Of a stretch of 64,000 nt of DNA, positions 22,308-32,624 are shown one piece after another. The stretch's first letter is position 1. The number at the start of each line of letters is the position of its first letter. A program made the translations under genes and the position numbers. This DNA comes from Dactylorhiza incarnata (taxonomy: Eukaryota; Streptophyta; Magnoliopsida; Asparagales; Orchidaceae): positions 1,860,001-1,924,000 of the forward strand of contig JAWHQI010000272.1 in assembly GCA_033032865.1 (NCBI GenBank), given 5' to 3'. The notes beneath the pieces were generated by a model that did no database searches, was not told the origin of the DNA, and saw only the letters and a program-made list of their open reading frames with translations.

Positions 22308-24145
22308 CTAACAAGAAGATGAGAGTAAAGATCTGGATACCCAAGTGGTTCCTCCCATAGAATAGGTGGAAACCTTAGGCACCCAGATTTGCTTGACAGT
22401 ACATCGACCCTTCATCCTGCAAGAGTCCAAGGTATGCCCGAAGTGATGACACTTGGCACATAACACAAAAGGGGTTGAGACCTTTTTCAGTTTTTTTTGT
22501 GGACTCTTGCTGGAGGATGGGGAATCAGCAGAAAAAATTCCAGATTTATGATTATTACATGAATTATGAATTCTGTTACTACCGCCAGCGTTAACTGTTA
22601 CCGCCAGACGGTAGTTAGCAGAGACATAACCTAGCCCAGTTTTTGCACTACCATGCCTTTGGTTGGCCAAAATCATATCAAGACTTTTCTGGCCAACACC
22701 AAATTTTTCTATGGCTAAGTTAAGGTCATGGGTTTGGGCTTTTAATGCAAAATTTTCACTAACTAAATTTCCGCATCTATTTGCAAAGTTTTTCTTTTCA
22801 TTTTCAACATTAGAAAGTGAGATTTTCAAATTTCTTTCTAAGTCTCTCTTTTGTTTCGAGAGTGATTCGATATTGGAGAGAGCGTTAGAAAGATCAATTT
22901 CAAGTTCGCTAGTCCTTGCCAAAAGATCAGCATTCCTTTGGCAAGACTCCATCTCCTTTCCCAAGGCAATTACTTCCTTATTTAATTTTGATTTTGTTTT
23001 AAAAGGATTTTATTTTCTGTTTTAAGTTGATCAAGATCTTTTAAATTTTTGCCAAAAGATTTACAAGTTTGTAAGTATTCGGAATAAAGATCATCATAGT
23101 TAGAAGGGATTACCTCAGTGTCTCTTTGGACACTGCACTCATCGTCGGTTGATTCATTGCTTTTCCCCATAAGGCACAAGTTTGCCTCATCATCATCGCT
23201 TGAGCTTGATTTACTTGAGCACCCAGAGGAAGAGTCATCCCATGTTGCAGCTTTTAAGACCTTCTTCTTCTCCTTTTCTTTAAGCCATTTTTCTTTTTGC
23301 TCCTTTAAGAATTTTGGGCATTGAATTCTAATATGTCCGGTCTTCCTACAGTGGAAGCACTCGGGAGGTGGCCGCTCTTCGTCGTCGTCGCTAGACTTCT
23401 CCTTCTTCTCTCTTTTGAATGAGGGGCCCTTTCGGAAAAATATCCAGAAGGTGTTCCTCCTTTCCGGATTCTTCATGAACTTAGTGAAGTTCTTCACAAA
23501 GAGACTCTCCTCGTAATCTTCCTCATCGTCATCTTCTTTTCTTGACTTCAGTGCCAAGGTTTTCTTCGTTGGCTCCTTGTTGTACTCTTCTTCTTGAATC
23601 TTGAGTTCTACCTCATGGGTTTTGAGGTTCCCAATGAGGCTCTCAATTTGGAGCCGCCTAAGATCATGCGATTCGGAAATCGCCGTCACCTTTGGATTGA
23701 ACTTTGGTGGGAGTGATCGAAGAAGCTTTCTCACCAAGTCGCCGTTTGAAAATGTTTTTCCAAGAATTTTTGAGGCATTGACGATCTTGGTGAATCGAGT
23801 GTACATGGCGTCGACGTCCTCATTCGGATCCATCCTGAACCTCTCGAATTCAGATTCCAGTTGGAATAGTTTTGAATCTTTGACCTCCGAGGTACCTTCA
23901 TGCATTATTTCTAATAAGTTCCAAATATCATAAGTAGTTTCACATGCACTTACTCTATTAAATTCAATCCTATCAAGAGCACAGAACAAAGCATTCATCG
24001 CTTTCGCATTATTCATACACCTAGCCTTATCTCCATCATCCCATTTATCCCTAGGTTTTTCCATGGTTACTTCTCCAACAATATATGTAGGAGAAGTGTA
24101 AGGAGTTTCAACACATGCCCATACATCTAGATCTAAGTTTATCAA
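22308..24145 (-). pseudogene. Element B gag (UBN2-type, two zinc knuckles)
   Basis: The upstream frame (24145-22982) holds the UBN2/retrotransposon gag fold (MNALFCALDRIEFNRV, YDIWNLLEIMHEGT, KLLRSLPPKFNPKV) and a CCHC knuckle, CFHCRKTGHIRIQC, near 23310-23350. The acidic Ser/Asp stretch is followed, in the second frame (22964-22308), by a heptad-rich coil and a second knuckle, CAKCHHFGHTLDSC, near 22420-22460. A frame break lies near 22970. The N-terminus is not confirmed; the first Met here is internal to the fold. A copy of the LTR palindrome motif is embedded in-frame at 22575-22618. Confidence 0.85.
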
Positions 24146-24286
24146 AAAAATAATGCATACGCGTTCTCCAGTAATTATAATCAGTTCCGGTAAACAGCGG
24201 AGGTCTACTTATTCCCTGCACCTCATAGAAAGCGAGGTCATGGAGCGCCATTATTCCCGGTTGTTAGACCGGAGTGGAATAACCTG

Positions 24287-24299
24287 CCTCTAATACCGC
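24287..24299 (-). other. Element B primer-binding site
   Basis: The minus strand carries a slightly mutated initiator-tRNA-Met complement (AGCGGTATTAGAGG against TGGTATCAGAGC) directly before the 5' LTR, confirming the orientation. Confidence 0.7.
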
Positions 24300-24300
24300 T

Positions 24301-25432
24301 TGTTAGATCTGTAGGCGCCCTTAGAGGGGGGGGTGAATAAGGGTTCTAAGATTTTCGAGAATATTTAAATGAAAAACGATTCTATGTAGCTACCGCGAGC
24401 GGTAGTGTTACCGCTCGGCGTTAGTTACAGAGAAAAACTATTTATGTTATAGTAATGAAAATCAGAGATCACGAAACAGAGATGAAGAAAGACATATTTT
24501 CATTAACAATAAATAATTTTGTTTACAAAATATTTTCCCAATGACGCTTGGAAAGAGGCGACGAATGAAAAACTCTATTGGGTTTTCTATACCGACCCTT
24601 CTCCCAAGGACCGGTTGGCTCTAGACTATCTCTCACCAGATATGGCCTCAAGCCGCTCTAGCCCTTCCCTCACCGAAAAGGCCTCGAGCACTCCCTAGAT
24701 CTACACCCTAGACCTAGTCGCCAACGCGAGGCGAATTTTCCCCTAGTCCCCGCAAGGCCCTAGTCGCCGTGTGGCGAATTCCTCTACCGAACAAAAGATA
24801 TAAAGGCTACAATTAGAAACTAAAATAAAACACAAACTAAAAACTCCCTCAAAAGAAGAACTTGATGTCGATGTAGATGTGATCGGATCGGTCTTCAAGT
24901 TCTTTGCGTTCACGAACGTTGACAGAGTTCTTCGAGCTTCTTGGGGAAGGCTCTCCTGAGTGCTCTGAATATATGGCTTCAATTCGTTTTGTAACAGCAA
25001 GCAACAATGGAGGAAGCGTGCGTCTTTAAATAGAATCAGACGCTACCGCCTGCAGTAGTACTACCGCCCTGCGCTAGCCACATTAGGCAATGATCAAGCA
25101 CACGGATCATGGCAGCTTAGGCAACTTTTGAGCGCCAAACTTTGTGCTCCTCCTAGCGCGCCGCGGTAACGCTAACGCTCAGCGATAGCGAGATAACCTT
25201 CCTTCAACCAATATCTCCTTCCACATTTGCTCCTCAATCACATGCAGACGGGAGGCTTCCAAGAGCTACCGCCAGGCGGTAGACATGCTGCACTGCGGTA
25301 GAGCACATCTCTTTTTGTCGAACGCATCTCATTTCGTCGAACGCCAGATCGTCGAACGGCATCTACTTTCATCGAACACCATTTCGTCGAACAGCATCTA
25401 TTTTCGTCGAACACCATTTCGTCGAGCGCATC
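24301..25432 (-). repeat. Element B 5' LTR, left part (interrupted by F)
   Basis: It starts TGTTAGATCTG. It contains the U5 box with an eight-G run, the TATA box TATTTAAAG (minus strand, 25023-25033) and the array up to the insertion of F at 25432. It continues at 26948-27172. Confidence 0.9.
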
Positions 25433-25689
25433 TGATGAGTCCTGATCATATACACATTTATGGACTCATCCGGGCCGTTATTCAGTCATTTCACCGCACT
25501 TTAGCCTTGTTATAGTTTATATTTGATATTCCATGCTAGGTGCACTTCTAGGCCCATTGTGGTGTGATTTCATGCTTTTCTTCATTAGTAGTTTTCATGC
25601 TCCGTTAGGTGCCACTTTCAGTGGCTAGATTCGTGGTTGTGCTGGAATAAGAGTCGTGCAGGTGTTCCCGGTGCAATTCTGCACAGGAA

Positions 25690-26055
25690 CACTGCGCACG
25701 ATCACCGGTTCTATTGCGCACGACCACTGGTCGTGCGCCACTGATCGTGTGCACTTAACCCTTTTTTCATGAGTTCTGTTTGGTGCAGTGCGCACGAGCA
25801 TCTACGATAGTGCGCACGACCACCGGTCGTGCGCCACTGTTCGTGCGCACTTATCATTGATTTTATGAGTTCTGTCTCGACCAGTGCGCACGACCACCGA
25901 CGATAGTGCGCACGACCACCGGTCGTGCGCCACTGGTCGTGCGAACATTATAGTTTATAAATTTTGCATCTTGCAGGTTCCACCCAGGCAGTGCGCACGA
26001 TCGCAGAATTCCAGTGCGCACGACCACTGGTCGTGCGCCAATGACCGTGCGCACT
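25690..26055 (+). repeat. Higher-order hairpin repeat in solo LTR F
   Basis: Four units of roughly 100 bp start near 25692, 25792, 25885 and 25993. Each carries GCGCACGA-type half sites and a central hairpin with perfect 10-bp arms, for example GCGCACGACC (25812-25821), a 3-base loop and GGTCGTGCGC (25825-25834). Units are separated by T-rich spacers containing ATGAGTTCTGT. The block ends 14 bp before the TATA box. Confidence 0.85.
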
Positions 26056-26068
26056 ATTTAAATCAGCG

Positions 26069-26079
26069 CCTATATAAAT
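26069..26079 (+). promoter_or_regulatory. TATA box of solo LTR F
   Basis: CTATATAAATG lies directly after the hairpin repeat. A leader without long open frames follows. Confidence 0.6.
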
Positions 26080-26947
26080 GCCTGTTCTGATTTTAGGTCA
26101 TGATCCAGCCGCCGGGAGCGGATCGCCTGTTCCATACGCCGCCGACCACCATCTTGGGACGCCTCCACTTCATCTCCTACGCAAGGGGAAGTCTCCTCGA
26201 TCCATTCCAAGCCTTCCTCCATTGTCCGGGAGCGTTTTCCATCATCCGCAAGCCTCCAAGCAGCTATTCTCCCACTCCGACCCGGTGAGAAGAAGAGGAA
26301 ATCTGAAGTCGAAGACGACGGAGCTACGTAGGGAGATCGTGACAGCTCTCTGCGTCGGAAGCATAGTCCGCCCGAGTCCGGAGGTAGCCCGACAACCTAC
26401 CATTCCGGCCGTGAACGGCCGCTAGTCTTCACCCATCGGTTATCTCTTTCTTCTTTCCTTCATTGTACTCGTTGAATCGTGTAAACCGGAATATTGTGAT
26501 GTTTGGTTTGTTTGAAATGAATGTTTCTTTACTTTCCTTCATCGCTTGCTTGTGAATCACTCCGTTTCTACTCTCTCACTCACGCACGCACGCAAGGTTT
26601 TTGATCCGCGTTGGCAAGAGCTAACGGCGGTTGTGAAGAGGTGTTTGCGACCCTCACCCTCTCGCACTAGAGCACACTCCATCCGCCTCACGAAGCACGG
26701 CATCGCGGCCGTTGCATCCATCTCGCCTAGCGAAGCGGTGCCTTCGACCCGCATTTCTTTTATTGTTGTTAGGATTAGGACAAATCAACCAAAAACCCCC
26801 TTTTTATGTGTGTTGCGCTTGTGTAACAAGAGTCACACAACGCGATTCGTTCACCTAATCTGCATTCCTCAAGAGACCGACACTCGGGGATTCCACTCTC
26901 CACATTTATTACTTGACAGCGACCGGTGCACTTGCCGACACGCATCA

Positions 26948-27172
26948 GCATCTCATTTCATCGAACGCCAGTTTGTCGAACGGCAACTATTTTCGTCGAT
27001 TTGCTAGCGCCAGCGGTAGTGCTAACGCTCCGCGGTAGCAACAGCACAACATATTCCTATGGAGATTTGAATGCACAGGATCCTGCATGTTATAAACACA
27101 AAAACAAATATGATCAAATACAATAGGATTTGTTATTGTCAAACCAAGAGATGTGGAAAGCATGTTCCAACG
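26948..27172 (-). repeat. Element B 5' LTR, right part
   Basis: This is the continuation of the LTR after F. It has four further palindrome half-sites, then the AT-rich terminus CATGTTCCAAC. It ends at 27172 and is followed by the gttta duplication. Confidence 0.9.
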
Positions 27173-27177
27173 GTTTA

Positions 27178-28154
27178 CTAGATTTGGAATCATACATGTC
27201 ACCCTTTGGGTGCTGTCTTTCAGATTTCCTGTGGTCTTTCTTGGAGTATGATGAGGAGGAGGGATGGTTCTTCCATTGCTTCCTCCTCATCATCTTCTTG
27301 AACTGCCTTGAAAAGACAGCAAACTCTTCATCAGAAGAAGAAGAGCTTTCTGAGGTGCTGATTTTAGATTTTTCAGATTCAGCACTTCTCCTTGGTGGAG
27401 ACACCATCCTGCCCTTGCTTTTCTTGGAGCTGTCAGCTTTGAGAGCTACAGATTTCTACCTTGCATGAGCCCTTGTTGAGATGTCCTCTTCCTTTCTTGC
27501 AGACAACTGTATCTCATAATAGAGCAGCATTCCAAACAGTGTATAAGTAGGGGTCTCACCAAGCCTAGCCACTTCCCTGATAACACAGATTTTTGTGTCC
27601 CAATCCCTTGTTAGAGATCTAAGGAACTTATCATTCAGCTCATAATCAGTGAACACTCTCTCATAGGTTCTTAGCTCATTGACTATTCTGAAGAACCTCT
27701 CATAGAACATAGAGATGCTCTCCTGGCTGAGCTGCCTGAAGGCTTCATACTCTTGGTTGAGGAGTGACATTCTATCATCCCTCACTTCTTATGTCCCTTC
27801 CATATATACTACTAATGTGTCCCACATTTTCTTGGCAGTAGTGCAGTGTACTAAGTTTTGAAATGTGGAATCATCAATAGCATTGACAATTATGTTTTGT
27901 GCCCTTTTATCCATAGTGAACAGTGCAAGTTCATCCTTGGTTAAGTCATTAAATGTCTTGGGCACTCTTCTTGTTGGATCTATGGTGGAGGCAATTTGAA
28001 AGGTGAAAGGCCCTTACTTTACAGTTATGTAGATCCTTGGATCAGATGCTTCCATGAACAATCTAACCCTTTGCTTCCATATGCCAAAGTTTTTTTTGTT
28101 GCATATGGGCAACTTCATGGATCCCATCTCCTTCTGCAATCTAGAGGAAGCCAT
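27178..28154 (-). pseudogene. Element A gag, N-terminal part
   Basis: The start is the ATG at 28154-28152 (MASSRL), downstream of the primer-binding site. The UBN2 gag fold follows: NFGIWKQRVRLFM, then NAIDDSTFQNLVHC and AKKMWDTL, then QEYEAFRQLSQESI and FLRSLTRDWDTKI. Stops lie near 28012 and 27789. The Ser-rich region before the first zinc knuckle (FAVFSRQFKKMMRRKQW) runs to the element B insertion; the knuckle itself is at 16850-16892. Confidence 0.85.
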
Positions 28155-28220
28155 TGGATTGATAAGACTATTCCTTTATAAGATCTGGTCAGACAGTTAT
28201 GTCCTTCTTGACCAACCTCC

Positions 28221-28232
28221 CTCTAATACCAC
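28221..28232 (-). other. Element A primer-binding site
   Basis: The minus strand carries TGGTATTAGAG, an initiator-tRNA-Met complement with one change, two bases before the 5' LTR. Confidence 0.75.
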
Positions 28233-28233
28233 T

Positions 28234-29459
28234 TGATAGTTTATTTAGGATATAGTCTAAGTCACATAGAGGGGCTGAATAGGTTTCTTTTATTTTAGGC
28301 TTAGTATTTTCTGAATTTAGGTTAGTAAGATATCAAGCACAGAAAGCACAAAGAGATTTATAGAGGTTCCTCAAGACGGGGTGCCTTGAGTAGTCCTCTT
28401 TCCCCCTTCACCTTTCTAACAATGAGTTAGACAAGGCCAACTTCTCTAAACTCAGCTCCAAGAGCCTACAGCACAGATCCCGCAGGATCTCTCAGGTTTT
28501 CCCAAACCTTACCTCAGGCACAACAGCCCTACCTCAGGCACAATAGCCCTACCTCAGATCACACAATGATCCTACCTCAAGCTGACCTCTCAGCTTTACA
28601 GCTCAGGCTAATCAGCCTTACACACTCAGGCAATAAAGCCCTACAGCCTCAGGACACACAAGTTCCTACAAATGATATAATAAAGGATTACAAATAAAAG
28701 GAAGAATAGGTCAAGCCTTGGTCTTCTTCTTCTTAACAGTTGTTGTTGCAGACTTGAACCAGTGAGGAGAAGTGCTGCTCCAACTTGATTCTTCTTGATC
28801 AGCCCTTCAGATGATGGATTGGATCAACTTGCTCTTTCTTGAGATTAATCAAGATAAGCAATCTATTCTCTCCTTGCAGCCTTGTGTAATCAGTTCTTGG
28901 TTGTCGGCAATGAAACAGTGAATCTCTTCTTTCTTGTGTGTTGGAGAGTAAAAAGTGTTTTGCTCAACCCTAACTTATTCCTCTTATACTCCACTGAACT
29001 TCAACGGCTCTTAGTTGTCCTTCAGACAGGTATGGGAGTGATTGGTGGACCCCAAGAAGCCATTCTGCAGCTTGCACAAAAGCAGAACCCGCCAGATCAC
29101 TTTTGAATTTGTCTCAGCGGTTGGGCTGAGATGGTCAGCCATCTCGGCGGTTACATTTGTCCTGTCCTAGTGGATCCGCTGAGACAGACAGTTGTCTCAG
29201 TGGTTTTCTTCTATCTGCAGCTCATCTGGCCCAGACACCTTCTCAGCGGCTCCTGGCCTTGTATCAGCGGTTCAGCTGAGACTGAGAGCTTGTCTCAGCG
29301 GTTTTGACAGTAAACCAACTGATCATACATCACACCTTGGTATGTCCTAGTCCTGCATTGTCATGGATAGAAATAGGGTTTATCAAATACAACTTTTACT
29401 TAGCATTAAGAGTGAAGCCTCTTCAAATCAGGGAAACATTGAGGGTCATTTTCCCAACA
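28234..29459 (-). repeat. Element A 5' LTR (1226 bp)
   Basis: It runs from TGATAGTTTATT to TTCCCAACA. It contains the U5 box (AGAGGGGCTGAATAGG, 28272-28287), a decayed TATA (28980-28989) and the U3 palindrome array (29112-29306). The right flank begins aagtt; the matching left duplication lies outside the window. It is inserted in element E. Confidence 0.92.
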
Positions 29460-30878
29460 AAGTTTATACGTTGTTTCTAACAATGGGTCTCCATTCATAC
29501 CTAGGAAGAACATTATTTTTATTTATCAAATTTTCATAGTCATTAACTTGAGTCTTTGGATAGAGTTGACTTTTGAATTTATTATTTAAAGGAAATTTGT
29601 TTGCATTCAATTTTATGTTGGTAGAAGATTGATGTTGTAAATGATAATGATGATTGTGTTTTGGAATTTTATTTACAAGCTTTTGATGTTTTTCATTTTT
29701 TTGTCTTAGTTAAGATATGGAAATTTTTATTCAACTTGCTTTTGGATTTTGCTTGATATTGTGGATTTTTGTGTTGTGAATTTTTATTTATAATTTCCTT
29801 AAGCAAGTTGATTTGTGTTTCCAATTCATTATTCTTTATATTGAGATTATGTCTAGCTTTATTATAAGCAAGTGTGCTATTTTTAAGAATTGAGGTTATA
29901 GAACTAATATGAGTTTGATAATCATTTCTCAATTCTTCAAATATTTCATTTATCTCTTTAATTTCAATATTATACTTTTTGCACATAGCACAATCACTTT
30001 TCAAAGATAAATTTTATAAGGAAAATTTTTCATTATGTTTTTTAAGAGACTCTCTTTCATAAACCTTAAAATTTTCTTTTAGAGAGTTACAATCAATGCA
30101 AAGAAAAGTGTTTTCAAGTGATGGGGAAGGTAGAGAATTTGATAAATCAATTTTGGAGTTCTCAACATGTTTTAATTTTAGAGTTTTATTTTCTACACAT
30201 AATTTGAAAATAATGTTTTTTTAATTTTTTGTTTGGCCATGTCAAGCATATGAAAAGAAGAAATAGAGTTAGCAACAACAAGAGAGAAATTTGTTTTGCT
30301 TACAACGCTATTTGGCTTGGAATTTTGATTCGAACACAAAGTTCCTTTTACATCTTCTTCTTCCTCTTTCATTGATGTGATATTATCTTCCCTTCCGCTT
30401 GACACGCACTCCTTGGATTCCTCAAATGAGGAGTTTTCTTGAATACACATGCATGCCTGCATATTCTCCAAATCATGTGCTTGCTCCATACTTACACGAG
30501 GAAGACTATAAATCTCTTAAAAAAAATTCCAAATTTTGTATGCATTAGAAAAATAATAAACCAATTTGAAAATATCTTGTGATATTGCACAAAATAAACT
30601 ATTAATAGCCTTTGCATTTAAATGACATTCCTTTTTTATTTAGTTCATCGGGTGGTTTGATTACTGTGACATTCAAAACCTCGATATCTAAGGATTTAAG
30701 AAAAATTTTCATTAGAAATTTTCACCCTTTATAAATTTTCCCTTCAAATAAAGGTGGTGTTACTGATTTTTCATTTATATAAAATTTCTACCCACTAATA
30801 GAAGCGAGATCATAATCATGAAGCACCATTATTCTCGGTGGTGAAACCGTTTTGAAATAACCTTGCTCTGATATCACT
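29460..30878 (-). pseudogene. Element E gag and primer-binding site (host of element A)
   Basis: Minus-strand fragments resemble the gag of element D: an acidic Ser-rich part containing EEDVKGTL with nearby SISSFHMLDMAKQKI (30193-30489; element D has EEDVKGTL and SISTSRMLKIAKRKI), then a heptad-rich coil (29693-30004). The UBN2 part (30500-30860) is badly broken. A primer-binding site, TGATATCAGAGC on the minus strand (30866-30877), abuts the LTR. The rest of the element, if present, lies left of the window because element A spans past its edge. Confidence 0.7.
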
Positions 30879-31926
30879 TGTTGGATCGAGGGTGAATACG
30901 AGTATTAGAAATCTTTTATTTTAATAGAAAACTTTTGATATTTTATAAGAAATAGATTGGATCAAAAGTGAATTGTTAGGATTGAAATCTAAATCAATTT
31001 TATTGAACAAATAGAGACATGATTATCATTAATAAAAATGATTACAAAATAGGATTTCTATAACGCTCGAAATTGAGGCGAAAATATGAAAAACACTTTT
31101 TGTTTTATATACCGACTCTTCTCCCTAAGAACCGGTTGGCTTTAGCCGATCTATCCCTAAATACGGCCTCAATCCGCTCTAGCCTCTCTATCCCTAGAAA
31201 GGCCTCGAGCAACCCCTAGATCTAATCCCTAGACCTAGTTGCAAACACACGCGACAAATTCCCTTTAAGCCGCACAAGGACCTAGTCGCCAACAACCGTA
31301 GCGAATTCATAAAATGATCACAAAGATAAAAGGTATTATAAAATATGAAAGACAAATTGAAAACTCCATATGAAGAAATCGGAAGGATACGACGAAGAAC
31401 CGCTGAAGATCATTGAATTCGAAGCGTGCGTTCTTCGCGTTGAGTTAGCGTTGATCCAATCCTCCTTTGATTCCTTCTCTTGAATTTGAATGAGAGATCT
31501 TTTGTGGTCTGGAAATACGACCCTCACAGAGATTTTAGAGAGGTGGATTAGGGCTCCTTCAGTTGTAAAGTTGAAGAGACTAATGCCACCCTTTTATAGG
31601 AGAGAAAGCTAACACTGACGTTAGAGCTAACGCAGACTTTGACCCAATTTAGAATTTTTTTGATGGCACGTATCCTCATTCCAAGAAGGAGATATGACAT
31701 GTTTGGAAACATCTCATTTTAGGCAACCCTAACGCTGACGTTAAGCCGAATCATTCCCAAAATGCTCATGCAATCACGATAGCTTCCCTCCATAGTATTT
31801 TCATACTGATGAGATCGTGGGTCAACGTCGGCGTTGTCTCTAATGCCTGACGTTAGACCACATCTTTTCATGTTAAACACGTAAATCATGGTAGAGAATC
31901 GATGAGGAGCTTAACCACTTCCAACT
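30879..31926 (-). repeat. Element E 5' LTR
   Basis: It starts TGTTGGATCGAGGGTGAATA, close to element D's LTR start. It contains the ACCGGTTGGCTTTAGCC block shared with B and D, a clear TATA on the minus strand (CCTATAAAAG, 31590-31600) and, upstream, imperfect palindromes GCTAAC-(N)-GACGTTAG between 31609 and 31860. The end is tentative: CCAACT at 31921-31926 may be a mutated CCAACA. No duplication could be tested. Confidence 0.7.
31609..31860 (-). repeat. U3 palindrome array of element E
   Basis: About five units of the type GCTAACRCTGACGTTAG or GTCGGCGTTG lie directly upstream of the TATA box. The array is sparser than in the other families. Confidence 0.55.
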
Positions 31927-32624
31927 GAAAAAAGGGTAAGGAAAAAATGGCTATGACTTTTGACTCTATCAATCGAATGAATGCTTTTGTAGGTAAATAA
32001 AACAAAGAGAAAGAGGAGATGATATAGAGGGAGATATTGAGAGGGGAGGATACATACACCATGATGTTGTTAGCGAATAATCACAGATGCTCTAGCATAC
32101 ATTGTGCTGAAAGCCAGATATTCGACCTTGCCTCCTCTTAGTAGAGGAGGAAGAAAGATGAAAGTGTAATGCGATTTGGAGACTACAAGGGAGGGATGAG
32201 CACAATTATGAAGTTGCTAGAGATAGAGATTAATGAAGCTTTGGCCGAGAACACAATTGCATGCAGGACACGAAGATGATAAAGCCTTGTGAGGCCAAAG
32301 TTGCAGCCATGACATGGTTAAAGTTTCCTCAATCTTGCAAGGGGAAACTTGGATGAAGGAGATGATTACAAAAGAATTGGTTGTGGCTCTGGTGCGATGA
32401 TGAGTGGAGAGCATGATTTCTATCATGTGATTGGTCGAGTAAGCAGTATGTTTAGAAGATATTAAAGATTGGGATTCCTGATGCCTAATGTGTGTGGTAG
32501 AGTTGAAGAGGGGAGAAGGGATGTGGGCGAGGAGCTCGTAAGGACTGCGCAGTGGAGTAGTCGAAGAGCGGAAGAGGTGGAGGCAAGCTGTGGGCGAGGA
32601 CTTAGATAATTAGGGCAGGAAGCG
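31927..32624. other. Unassigned, probably host DNA
   Basis: This stretch lies between element E and element C. It is less AT-rich and has purine-rich runs on the + strand. A minus-strand open frame at 32217-32426 (69 codons, with SSSCPACNCVLGQ) is not recognised. It may be old intergenic DNA upstream of RAD23, since removing element C joins it to 46693. Confidence 0.45.

Larger units (their letters stand above)
25433..26947 (+). mobile_element. Solo LTR F (1515 bp)
   Basis: It starts TGATGAGTCC and ends ACACGCATCA, flanked by a perfect duplication, gcatc (25428-25432 and 26948-26952). Excising it restores element B's LTR when compared with the left copy. A 9-bp inverted repeat sits at its very start (GATGAGTCC 25434-25442, GGACTCATC 25462-25470). 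The palindrome array (25690-26055) precedes a TATA box (26069-26079). The single LTR with a clean duplication implies LTR-LTR recombination. The family is unassigned; the TGATG/CATCA ends resemble gypsy-type LTRs. Confidence 0.85.
16919..27172 (-). mobile_element. Element B: minus-strand Sirevirus-type Copia lacking integrase
   Basis: Two LTRs (16919-18282 and 24301-27172; the latter is split by solo LTR F) bracket gag and RT-RNase H on the minus strand. A perfect 5-bp target duplication, gttta (16914-16918 and 27173-27177), flanks it, and removing it joins element A's gag. The last base of the right LTR is G instead of the expected A. A primer-binding site and polypurine tract are present. 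Integrase is missing, so it is a defective derivative. Confidence 0.9.

Noticed and set aside
25863..26425. Open frames on both strands in solo LTR F
   Set aside because: They follow the hairpin repeat and GC-rich leader; both strands are open because of composition.
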